A DNA stretch of 64,000 nt from the NCBI GenBank assembly GCA_963749145.1, contig CAVVLN010000005.1:744001-808000 (forward strand), read 5' to 3'. Positions 24,895 through 32,789 of this stretch are shown piece after piece. Under the pieces are notes generated by a model, which worked only from the letters and a program-made list of their open reading frames with translations, was not told the DNA's origin and did no database searches. The DNA is from JASHPR01 sp963749145 (GTDB lineage Bacteria > Actinomycetota > Actinomycetes > Streptosporangiales > Streptosporangiaceae). The position numbers and the translations under genes were made by a program. Numbering within the stretch: the stretch's first letter is position 1; each line of letters opens with the position of its first letter.

Positions 24895-25746
24895 ATGTCG
24901 ATCCAGTTCTCGCCGGTCATCGCGGCCCAGCAACGCGCGCTGCCCGGCTTCTCCTCCCTTCTGTACGTCGACCTCGACGAGCTGGGCGTGGCGGCCTCCC
25001 CGGTCGCCGTCCTCGACGACTTCCGGGTGGCCGGCCTGCCCTTCTCCCCGCATCCGCACGCGGGCTTCGCCGCGGTCACCTACGTGTTCGAAGACTCGCC
25101 AGGAGACCTGCGCAGTCGCGCCTCGTCCGGCGCCGACCTGGTCGTCGGCCCTGGGGGGATCGTCTGGACCCACGCGGGCAGCGGCGTGGTCCACGAGGAA
25201 GTCCCGGCCGTCCAGGGCCGTGAACTGCGCGGGATCCAGATCTTCGTCAACCTCAGCTCGCAGGGCAAGCTGACGCCGCCGCGTGTGCTTCACCTCGACC
25301 CGGCGCAGGTGCCGGAGTGGCGCAACGACGCCGGCGACCGGGTGCGCGTGGTGGTCGGATCCTTCGGGGGGGTCGCCTCGCCGCTGGTCCCGGCCGAGCC
25401 GTTCACGTTGCTCGATGTCCATCTGCGGCAGCAGATCTCCTTCACCGCTCAGGCCGGGCACGCCGTGCTCGTCTATGTCCTCACCGGGCACGTCGCGGTG
25501 AGCGCCGATGGCCACCAGGAGAAGGTGGACGGCCGCCGCGCGCTGGCGCTGCGCGGCAGTGGCGGCCGCGTGAGGTTCGAGGCCGTCCCGCCTTCGCACC
25601 TCCTCATCCTGTCCGGCGCCGAGATCCGCGAGCCGGTGGTTTCGGAGGGCCCGTTCATCATGAACACCCGGTCGCAAATCGAGGAGGCCGCCGCCAGGTA
25701 CCGCAGCGGAGCAATGGGCCACCTGGCGTCACTGTCAGGCAACTGA
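24895..25746 (+). CDS. Pirin family protein
   Basis: A 283-residue bicupin. The N-terminal cupin carries the metal site 'GLPFSPHPHAGFAAVTYVFE' (two His in HPHAG). 'IVWTHAGSGVVHEE' and 'LRGIQIFVNLS' supply the remaining His/Glu ligands of pirin. The C-terminal cupin follows ('FTLLDVHLRQQISF', then 'GHAVLVYVLTGHV'). Pirins bind Fe and can oxidise flavonols such as quercetin or act as redox sensors. ATG 24895 has GGCAGGAGG upstream. It precedes a LAL-type regulator by 87 bp on the same strand, so co-regulation is possible. The substrate is unknown. Confidence 0.9.
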   Translation: MSIQFSPVIAAQQRALPGFSSLLYVDLDELGVAASPVAVLDDFRVAGLPFSPHPHAGFAAVTYVFEDSPGDLRSRASSGADLVVGPGGIVWTHAGSGVVHEEVPAVQGRELRGIQIFVNLSSQGKLTPPRVLHLDPAQVPEWRNDAGDRVRVVVGSFGGVASPLVPAEPFTLLDVHLRQQISFTAQAGHAVLVYVLTGHVAVSADGHQEKVDGRRALALRGSGGRVRFEAVPPSHLLILSGAEIREPVVSEGPFIMNTRSQIEEAAARYRSGAMGHLASLSGN

Positions 25747-25833
25747 GCGGGACACAGATCACCTGCGCCCAGCGCGCGGAGCGCGCTCTCGCCGGGATAG
25801 TAATCTGCCGGGTGCGATGCGAGGATCGCACGC

Positions 25834-28575
25834 ATGGGGTCTTCCGTCCGGGCCGAGGAAGCGGGCGCTTTCCCTGCTGTGAGCGGCGGGGTGGTCCGCC
25901 GTGGCGGGTTGTTCGATCGGCTGGACCGGGCGTCGCGGGTGGTCGAGGTCTCGGCGTCGGCGGGGAGCGGGAAGACGGTGCTGCTGCGCTCCTGGATCGC
26001 TGGGTCCGGCCTGACGGATCGGGCTGCGTGGGTGCAGGTGCAGCGCGGGGAGGGTGATCCGCAGCGGTTCTGGATCTCGTTGGCCGACGCGTTGCGGGAC
26101 ACGGCATCCGGGTCGCCGCTGGTGCGGCCGGTGACGGCGGCACCGGACCTGGACGGCTGGGCGATCCTCGAGTGGCTCCTGAAGGACCTGGCGGCGCTGG
26201 AGGGCCGGATCTGGCTGGTGATCGACGACGTGCACGAGCTGCGCCCCGCCGACGCGCAGCGCCAGTTGGAGCTGCTGATCATGCGTGCACCGCCGGAGCT
26301 GCGCTTCGTGCTTGCTACGCGGCATGATCTTCGCCTGGGCCTGCACCGGCTGCGGCTGGAGGGGGAGCTAACCGAGATCCGGGCCGCTGATCTCCGCTTC
26401 ACGCTCGAGGAAGCACAGGCGCTGCTGGAAGCGGCCGGGGTGGAACTGTCCGCGTCGGCGCTCGCGGGACTGCATGAGCGCACCGAGGGCTGGGCGGCCG
26501 GGCTGCGGCTGGCGGCGCTGTCGCTGGCGGGGCACCCGGACCCAGAAGGGTTTGTGGCCGGGTTCTCTGGCAGTGAGCGGACGGTGGCCGAGTATTTGCT
26601 GGCCGAGGTGCTGGAGCGCCAGCCGCGGCAGGTTCGCCGGCTGCTGCTGCGTACATCGATTCTCGAGCGGGTCAACGGCGAGCTCGCCGACCTGCTGAGC
26701 GGTCGCGCCGGCGGAGGACGGATTTTGCAGGAGCTGGAGCAGGCGGGCGCGTTCGTGGTCTCTCTGGACCCGGCCCGGTCCTGGTTCCGCTACCACCGGC
26801 TGTTCGCCGACCTGCTGCAACTGGAGCTGCAGGCGACCGAGCCGAATGAGCTTGCGGTGCTGCACGCCGCCGCCGCGAACTGGCTGGCCGCGCACGGCTT
26901 CCCCGCGGAAGCGGTCCGGCACGCCCAGGCCGCCGGTGACTGGAGCCTGGCCGTCCGTGTCCTGGCCGATCACTGGTTCGGCCTTGTCCTTGATGGCCGG
27001 GCGGCCCTTGCGTACCAACTGCTGGTCGGCTTCCCCGCCGAACTGGTCACCGCCGATGCGGAGCTGACCACACTGACGGCGGCCAGCGAGCTCACCCGAG
27101 AATCGCTGGAGGAGGCCGAGCGGCACCTCAAGCGCGCAACGGCAGGGTCGGAGTCGGTGCCCGCAGACCGGCGCAGAGGCTTCCGCGTGCTGCTCACTCT
27201 CCAGCAGATCCGGCTCGCCCGCAAACGCAGCGACCTTCCCGCGGCTGTGGCAGCAGCCCGGGAGCTCATGGACCTGGCGGAAGCAGCAGACGCGGTGCCG
27301 CAGGGCGTAGGGGAAGACGTACGGGCGGTGGCGCTGATCAGCCTGGGAGAGGTCGAGCTGGCGTGGCAGCGCCTCGACGAGGCCGAACGGCACCTCGAGC
27401 AGGGCATCGCCGTGGCCCGCCGGATCGGGCGGCCGTACACCGAGGTCATCGGCCTGGCGCACGGAGCCAGGGTCGCGGCCTACCGGTCACTGGCGCTGGC
27501 CGTGGAGCGCGGCACGCAGGCGATCGAGCTGGCCCGGCAGCACGGCTGGGCCGAGCACCCGGTTCTTTCTGCCGCCTACACGCTGATCGCCACCGTGATG
27601 ATCTGGCGGGGACGGTTCGATGAAGGAGAACGGTGGCTACGCGACGCCGAGGGCACGCTGCGAACCGAAGCCGAGCCGGCGACCAGCCTGCTGTTCCACC
27701 AGGCTCGGGGGACGCTTGAGCTGGCGCGCGGTCATTACGACGACGCGCTGGCCGCGTTCCGGGCAGCCGGAAAGCACGCTGAATTGCTCGTTTCGTCACA
27801 CCCGCTCCGCGCGCAACCGCGAGCGCTCACGGTATATGCCCTGCTGCGCGCGGGCGACGTCCAATCCGCTGAGCAGGACCTCGCCGAGATGGACGAGCAG
27901 CAGCGCCAAGATGCAGAAATGCGCGAAGCCGTGGCGGCGCTGCGGCTGGCTCAGGACGATCCGCAGGCCGCACTCGAGGCGCTCGCGCCGGTCCTCCACA
28001 GCTCCGGCTCGGTGATCGCTCCTGCCCGTGTGGGGGCCTGCCTGCTGGAGGCTATCGCCCGTGACACGGCCGGTGACCGGGCCGCCGCCGAGAACGCTCT
28101 CGAACGTGCGCTTGACCTGGCCGAGCCCGACGGCATCGTGATGCCGTTCCTCATCCACCGGGCACCCGAACTGCTGGAGCGGCATTCCCGGCGCCGCACC
28201 ACACACGCCGCCCTGGTCGCCAAGATCCGCTCCCTGCTCGCCCCGGGCGGTTCTGACGGGCCGGGAAGGTTCGAGGGGACCGGGGAGGCTTGGGGGAACG
28301 GGCATCCTCCCCAAGTTCAGGGGGCCTCTTGGGAGGATCGACCCCCCGAGGCAACGCTCGCCGAGCCGCTGAGCGAGATGGAGATGCGCGTCCTGCGCTT
28401 CTTGCCGACCAATCTCAAGGCTGCGGAGATCGCCGGCGAGCTGTACCTGTCGGTACACACCGTTAAGACCCACATCCGGCACATTTACGCCAAGCTCGGC
28501 GTGCACGGGCGCGGGGAGGCCGTCCGGCAGGCCCGCGCCCTGGGCCTGCTCGCGCCCTCCCCGCGCCGGCGCTAA
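25834..28575 (+). CDS. LAL-family (MalT-like) LuxR transcriptional regulator
   Basis: A 913-residue regulator. An N-terminal ATPase has Walker A 'SASAGSGKTVLLRSW' near residue 39, the Walker B-like 'IWLVIDDVHEL' at about 129-139, and MalT-like 'LPFTLEEA'-type segments. A long TPR-like helical sensor domain follows (about 350-800), and a C-terminal LuxR helix-turn-helix ('KAAEIAGELYLSVHTVKTHI') lies at about residues 865-885. Proline/glycine-rich sequence near residues 805-840 links sensor to output. Members are ATP- and ligand-dependent activators. It lies between the pirin and a metallo-beta-lactamase-fold gene on the same strand, which are likely targets or partners. The inducer is unknown. 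Confidence 0.92.
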   Translation: MGSSVRAEEAGAFPAVSGGVVRRGGLFDRLDRASRVVEVSASAGSGKTVLLRSWIAGSGLTDRAAWVQVQRGEGDPQRFWISLADALRDTASGSPLVRPVTAAPDLDGWAILEWLLKDLAALEGRIWLVIDDVHELRPADAQRQLELLIMRAPPELRFVLATRHDLRLGLHRLRLEGELTEIRAADLRFTLEEAQALLEAAGVELSASALAGLHERTEGWAAGLRLAALSLAGHPDPEGFVAGFSGSERTVAEYLLAEVLERQPRQVRRLLLRTSILERVNGELADLLSGRAGGGRILQELEQAGAFVVSLDPARSWFRYHRLFADLLQLELQATEPNELAVLHAAAANWLAAHGFPAEAVRHAQAAGDWSLAVRVLADHWFGLVLDGRAALAYQLLVGFPAELVTADAELTTLTAASELTRESLEEAERHLKRATAGSESVPADRRRGFRVLLTLQQIRLARKRSDLPAAVAAARELMDLAEAADAVPQGVGEDVRAVALISLGEVELAWQRLDEAERHLEQGIAVARRIGRPYTEVIGLAHGARVAAYRSLALAVERGTQAIELARQHGWAEHPVLSAAYTLIATVMIWRGRFDEGERWLRDAEGTLRTEAEPATSLLFHQARGTLELARGHYDDALAAFRAAGKHAELLVSSHPLRAQPRALTVYALLRAGDVQSAEQDLAEMDEQQRQDAEMREAVAALRLAQDDPQAALEALAPVLHSSGSVIAPARVGACLLEAIARDTAGDRAAAENALERALDLAEPDGIVMPFLIHRAPELLERHSRRRTTHAALVAKIRSLLAPGGSDGPGRFEGTGEAWGNGHPPQVQGASWEDRPPEATLAEPLSEMEMRVLRFLPTNLKAAEIAGELYLSVHTVKTHIRHIYAKLGVHGRGEAVRQARALGLLAPSPRRR

Positions 28576-28634
28576 AGGTGTGATGCGAAGGCGGCGCCTG
28601 CGGCCCATGGCCGCCCGGCGAGAAGGAAGAGCCA

Positions 28635-29531
28635 ATGAGCATCCAGGCCAGCCGGCCCAAGGCACCGGTCATCGATACGAGTGCGATCACCGAGATTGCC
28701 GATGGCGTCTGGGTTATCCCGGACTCGGACCACACCCCGATGGTGCCGAACATCGGGATCATCGTCGGACCGCGAGCCACGCTGGTGATCGACACCGGCT
28801 TCGGCCCGGATAACGCGCGCACTGTCCTGGAACAGGCACGCCGCCTCAGTGACGGGCGTCCCATATTCCTCACCCATACTCATTGCCATCCCGAGCACGG
28901 CTACGGCGCCAACGCGGTGGCCGGCGAGGTAACGATCGTCTACAACGATGCGCAGTGGAGCGAGCTGCAGCAAAAGGGCCCCATCCTGCTGCGGATGTTC
29001 AGGAAGCGGATGCCTGCGCTGGCCCCGATGCTCGACGGCGTCGAGTTCGTTCCGCCTCATCTGCGCTACACGGGTTCGCTGAACCTGGATCTTGGCGGCG
29101 GGCATACTGTCGAGTTGTACGAGTTCGGCGGGGGGCATTCGCTAGGCGATCAGGGAATCCTGGTTCGCGGATCGGCCTCGGTGCTCTTCACCGGCGATTT
29201 GGTCGAGGAGGGCACCTTCGGGGTGCTTGGTGACAGCGACTCGCACACGGTTGCGTGGATCGACCGGCTCAAGCGGTTCGGCCAGCTCGATCCGGACCTC
29301 GTGGTGCCCGGACATGGCCACACGGGCGGACCAGAGCGGATCGCCGACTACCGCGCGTACCTGGAGCTGGCCAAGAGGCGTGTTGATGAGCTTCGGTCAG
29401 CAGGCGAGCTCTCCGAGGCCGAGATAGTCGATCGGGTAAGCGCCGAGGTTCTCGGCCTCTACCCTGACTGGCAGAACCAGATCTGGGCCAGGAAAGCGGT
29501 CGAAGACCTCACCTGGCCGGCCCGCGCTTAG
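28635..29531 (+). CDS. Metallo-beta-lactamase fold hydrolase with HxHxEH site
   Basis: A 298-residue MBL-fold protein. The metal motif is 'THTHCHPEHGYGA', in which H83-x-H85-x-E87-H88 replaces the usual Asp with Glu. Later ligands are 'GGGHSLGDQGI' (His), 'LFTGDLVEEG' (Asp) and 'LVVPGHGHTGG' (His). This variant is known in class B3-like and some lactonase-like relatives. ATG 28635 follows AAGGAAGAG. It lies 59 bp after the LAL regulator, so it is a good candidate for that regulator's target. Substrates of the family are diverse (lactones, thioesters, phosphodiesters) and cannot be chosen here. Confidence 0.88.
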   Translation: MSIQASRPKAPVIDTSAITEIADGVWVIPDSDHTPMVPNIGIIVGPRATLVIDTGFGPDNARTVLEQARRLSDGRPIFLTHTHCHPEHGYGANAVAGEVTIVYNDAQWSELQQKGPILLRMFRKRMPALAPMLDGVEFVPPHLRYTGSLNLDLGGGHTVELYEFGGGHSLGDQGILVRGSASVLFTGDLVEEGTFGVLGDSDSHTVAWIDRLKRFGQLDPDLVVPGHGHTGGPERIADYRAYLELAKRRVDELRSAGELSEAEIVDRVSAEVLGLYPDWQNQIWARKAVEDLTWPARA

Positions 29532-29588
29532 CCCTTCGGCCACCAGGAGGCGGCCAGGAAGCTCAACGTACCGCTTCTGGGACGGAAT

Positions 29589-29742
29589 GAATCTGCGATC
29601 AGCATTTTCGTGCGACGACAGCTCACTCCACCGGCTTCCACCATCAGGCGTAACGGTGATACCCGCCTGCCTGCGAAACAGCGGAGGCGGACCTCGACGT
29701 CCAAGGAGGAGCCATGTCGACTCTGAGAACTCCTGATGGCGG
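29589..29742 (+). repeat. Duplicated leader region, copy 1 (before the PPOX gene)
   Basis: About 150 bp, from GAATCTGCGATCAGC through the ribosome site and the first ten codons ('MST', then 'TPDG'), recur at 30362-30513 with a one-base length difference and roughly 75-80 percent identity by eye. Identity is highest at the distal end (40 bp nearly unbroken) and at the ribosome site, marking conserved regulatory elements. Confidence 0.8.
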
Positions 29743-30217
29743 TTCCACGCCACCAAGTGCGCCTGGAGGATCCGGGGAGCGCGTGATCGAGAGCTTGGGG
29801 GAGAGCGAATGCATGCGTCTGCTCGGTGCCGAGCGGGTGGGGCGGCTGGCCTATAACGGCTGGGAGGGCCCCACCGTGCTGCCGATCGTGTACAAGCTGC
29901 ATGAAGGCTCGATCCTTTTCCATCCCTTGCAGGGCACCTTCACCGAACAGGATCTGCGCACGGGTATCGCGCACGCTGACTATGTGGTCGCGTTCGAGAT
30001 CGACCAGATCGATCCCGACGCGCGCGGGGGCTGGGCAGTACTGGTGGCGGGATCGGCGCACCATGTGGATACAGAGGCCGAGCGCGCGTCGATCATCGGC
30101 GCCGGGGCCGACCCGTGGCCGTGGCCGGAGGCCGAAACGGCGCACCTGATACGCATACGGCCCACCCGTATCACCGGCCGCCGCAGCTATCCGGCCACGA
30201 CGCAAGCGGACAGCTGA
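29714..30217 (+). CDS. Pyridoxamine 5'-phosphate oxidase family (flavin/heme-binding split barrel) protein
   Basis: A 167-residue PPOX-fold protein with 'ECMRLLGAERVGRLAYNG' at its start, the signature of the actinobacterial PNPOx-like group in which an incoming strand precedes the flavin-binding barrel. 'PTVLPIVYKLHEGSILFH' and 'WAVLVAGSAHHV' continue the barrel. These proteins bind FMN, F420 or heme and often belong to stress or hypoxia regulons. ATG 29714 follows AAGGAGG. Its leader and first codons are a duplicate of those of the MFS gene 772 bp downstream, so the two are probably switched by the same regulator. Confidence 0.86.
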   Translation: MSTLRTPDGGSTPPSAPGGSGERVIESLGESECMRLLGAERVGRLAYNGWEGPTVLPIVYKLHEGSILFHPLQGTFTEQDLRTGIAHADYVVAFEIDQIDPDARGGWAVLVAGSAHHVDTEAERASIIGAGADPWPWPEAETAHLIRIRPTRITGRRSYPATTQADS

Positions 30218-30361
30218 CCGTCTTCCTTGCCCGCAGGCGCTCGATCCTCCGGCAGAGCAGCCTCCGCACACGGGCACTGACCGGCCGGGAACCGGCCTAG
30301 ATCGAGCGACCCCAATCACTCAAAAAGGGTGAGCCAGCTCATCGCGCCGGTACGGACAAGC

Positions 30362-30513
30362 GAATCTGCGATCAGCATTTTCGTGCGACGACAGCTCACT
30401 CCGCCGGCAGCCACCATCAAGCGCAACGGTCATATCCCGCGACCTGCGAGGACAGCGGAAATGGACCTCGACCCAAGGAGGAACCATGTCGACTCCCAGC
30501 ACTCCTGATGGCC
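30362..30513 (+). repeat. Duplicated leader region, copy 2 (before the MFS gene)
   Basis: Second copy of the leader described at 29589-29742. It covers the entire region from just after the PPOX gene through the MFS start codon and its first nine codons. A short inverted repeat (TCACTC / GGGTGA) at 30317-30333 lies just before it and may terminate the PPOX transcript. Confidence 0.8.
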
Positions 30514-32057
30514 GCGGCGCGGCCGGCTCGCCCGGCGGGGGCAGCTGGCCTGGCGCGGACGGCACGGCCGCGCCGCCGGATCCGCGGCGGTGGTGGATCC
30601 TGGTCGTGATCGCGATCGCCCAGCTGATGATCGTGCTCGACGCGACGATCATGAATATTGCGCTGCCCTCGGCGCAGAAGGCGCTGCACTTCTCGGTGGC
30701 CGACCGGCAGTGGGTGGTGACCGCGTACGCGCTGGCGTTCGGCAGCCTGCTGCTGCTGGGCGGCAAGCTGGCCGACGTAGTCGGCCGCAAGGTGATGTTC
30801 CTGATCGGCATAACCGGGTTCGCCGCAGCCTCGGCGGTCGGCGGCGCGGCAGTGAACTTCACCATGCTGATCAGCGCCCGGGCGGTGCAGGGAGCGTTCG
30901 CCGCGGTACTGGCCCCTACGGCACTGTCGCTACTCGCCACCACGTTCACCGATCCGAGGGAGCGGCGCCAGTCGTTCTCGGTGTACGGCGCGGTCGCCGG
31001 GAGCGGCGGGGCGGTGGGCCTGGTGCTGGGCGGGGTGCTGACCGAGTACCTGTCCTGGCGCTACTGCCTGTATGTGAACGTACTGTTCGCCGCGGTCGCA
31101 GGCATCGGCGTGGCAATACTGCTGAAGCAGGGCGGCCGGATCCGCACCCGGGTGGACGTGCTCGGCGCGGCGCTGGTATCCGGCGGGATGTTCTGCATCG
31201 TGTACGGGTTCTCCAACGCCGCCAGCCACACCTGGGACACCCCGTCCACCTGGGCGTTCATCGCGGCCGGGGTAGTGCTGCTGGTCTCGTTCGTGGCCTG
31301 GGAGGCCCGCGCGAGCGAGCCGCTGCTGCCGCTGCGTATCGTGGCCGACCGCACCCGGTCCGGCGCCTACCTGGCCATGCTGTTCGCCGGGGCGGGGATG
31401 TTCGGGATCTTGCTGTTCGTCAACTACTACATGCAGCAGAACCTGGGCTACTCCCCGGTCATTACCGGCCTGGCATTCCTGCCCATGGTCGCGCTGGTCA
31501 TGATGGCAGGCCAGCTGGCCAACGTGGTGCTGATGCCGCGGACCGGGCCGCGGCCGCTGATCGCCGCGGGCATGCTGCTGGGCGGGGCGTCGGCCGCGCT
31601 GCTGACCCGGCTGGGCCTGCACTCGGGCTACGCCGGGTACATCCTGCCGTCAGTGCTGCTGATCGGCGCCGGGCTGGGGTTCATCTTCGCCCCGTCGGCC
31701 GACACCGGCACCGCCGGAGTCCGGCCCCGGGACACCGGGGTGGCCTCGGCCACCGTCAACACCGGCAACCAGCTCGGCGGGTCGATCGGCACCTCGCTGC
31801 TGAACACCATCTTCGCCACCGCCATCACCACCTGGATCGCCGCCAACGTCCGCGGCCGGCCCGCCCCGCTGCAGCTCGCCCAGGCCGCCCTGCACGGCTA
31901 CACCGTCGCGTTCTGGTGGACCGCGGGCATCTTCGCCGCCGGCGCCATCATCTGCGGCGCGCTGCTGCGCTCCGGGCCGCTGGCCCGCACCGCTCCGGCC
32001 GCCGGTGCTGACGCCGCCACCTGGGACACCTCAGCCGCTAGCGCCTCGCGCGGCTGA
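30486..32057 (+). CDS. DHA2-family (EmrB/QacA) MFS multidrug exporter
   Basis: A 523-residue, 14-helix proton-driven drug exporter of the cytoplasmic membrane. 'LMIVLDATIMNIALPSAQ' in helix 1 is the D1 motif of DHA2 proteins. 'GGKLADVVGRKVMFL' is MFS motif A in the helix 2-3 loop, and the 'GAVAGSGGAVGLVLGGVL' stretch in helix 5 is antiporter motif C. The N-terminal 35 residues are Gly/Pro/Ala-rich, as in other actinobacterial members. AAGGAGG precedes ATG 30486. The leader is shared by duplication with the upstream PPOX gene. No adjacent TetR or MarR gene is present, so the shared leader may respond to an unlinked regulator. Confidence 0.93.
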   Translation: MSTPSTPDGRGAAGSPGGGSWPGADGTAAPPDPRRWWILVVIAIAQLMIVLDATIMNIALPSAQKALHFSVADRQWVVTAYALAFGSLLLLGGKLADVVGRKVMFLIGITGFAAASAVGGAAVNFTMLISARAVQGAFAAVLAPTALSLLATTFTDPRERRQSFSVYGAVAGSGGAVGLVLGGVLTEYLSWRYCLYVNVLFAAVAGIGVAILLKQGGRIRTRVDVLGAALVSGGMFCIVYGFSNAASHTWDTPSTWAFIAAGVVLLVSFVAWEARASEPLLPLRIVADRTRSGAYLAMLFAGAGMFGILLFVNYYMQQNLGYSPVITGLAFLPMVALVMMAGQLANVVLMPRTGPRPLIAAGMLLGGASAALLTRLGLHSGYAGYILPSVLLIGAGLGFIFAPSADTGTAGVRPRDTGVASATVNTGNQLGGSIGTSLLNTIFATAITTWIAANVRGRPAPLQLAQAALHGYTVAFWWTAGIFAAGAIICGALLRSGPLARTAPAAGADAATWDTSAASASRG

Positions 32058-32270
32058 CCCCTGCGCCGGTCCCCGGGCGCATGCGCCTCCGCCCGGGGAC
32101 GGGCGCCGGCCAGGCCGCCCGACGGGGCCGCCCACCGGAGCAGCAAGCAGCCCATGCCGTCTCGGCCAGGCTGCGCCATCAGGCCGAGTCGGCCAGGCCT
32201 GCCCCGGCGCGGGATCACGAGGGATCACAGGCGCCCCGGTCCGGCAGGACCCGGCGGCCAGGAAGGGATG

Positions 32271-32750
32271 ATGACAGTGACTACCCAGCAAACCGGCGCC
32301 GCGCCGGCCGTGCGTACCCGCGCCGCGTCGCTGCCGGGCATCCGCCGACAGGCCTTCGCCATGGCCGTGCTGCTGCTGGTGCAGTATGGCCTGGGCATGG
32401 GGGTGAACCTCTTCGTCACCTTGCCCCGCCAAGACCACGGGAAGGGACTGGGCAATGCCCTGGCCAACGGGCCGGTGGCCGTGTCCGTCCACATCGCGCT
32501 CGGCCTGGCCCTGATCATCACCGCGCTGGGCCTGGCCATCCCGATCGCGGCCACCCGGCGCGGCGGCCTGATCGCCCTGGCCGTGCTCGGTCTGGCCGGC
32601 CTGACCAGCGCCGCCATCAACGGCACCCGGTTCGTCGGCACCGGCCAGAACGGCGACTCCATGGCCATGGCAATGGCCTGGGCGGTGGCCATGCTGTGCT
32701 ACCTGTCCATCTTGTTCATCGCCGGCCGGGACCGCCCCCGCCGGCAGTAG
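32271..32750 (+). CDS. Four-helix membrane protein of unknown function
   Basis: A 159-residue protein (one residue more if ATG 32268 is used) with hydrophobic helices at about residues 28-48, 70-92, 98-118 and 128-150. The spacing to GGAAGG (32261-32266) favours ATG 32271. A conserved-looking 'QYGLGMGVNLFVTLP' loop follows helix 1, and 'NGPVAVSVHIALGLALIIT' starts helix 2, reminiscent of small actinobacterial heme- or quinone-associated membrane proteins, but no ligand motif is certain. It lies 39 bp before the AarF-like kinase gene and is probably co-transcribed with it. Confidence 0.6.
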   Translation: MTVTTQQTGAAPAVRTRAASLPGIRRQAFAMAVLLLVQYGLGMGVNLFVTLPRQDHGKGLGNALANGPVAVSVHIALGLALIITALGLAIPIAATRRGGLIALAVLGLAGLTSAAINGTRFVGTGQNGDSMAMAMAWAVAMLCYLSILFIAGRDRPRRQ

Positions 32751-32789
32751 GCCGAAGCGACGTTCCCGGCAACGCAGGAGGACACGGCC

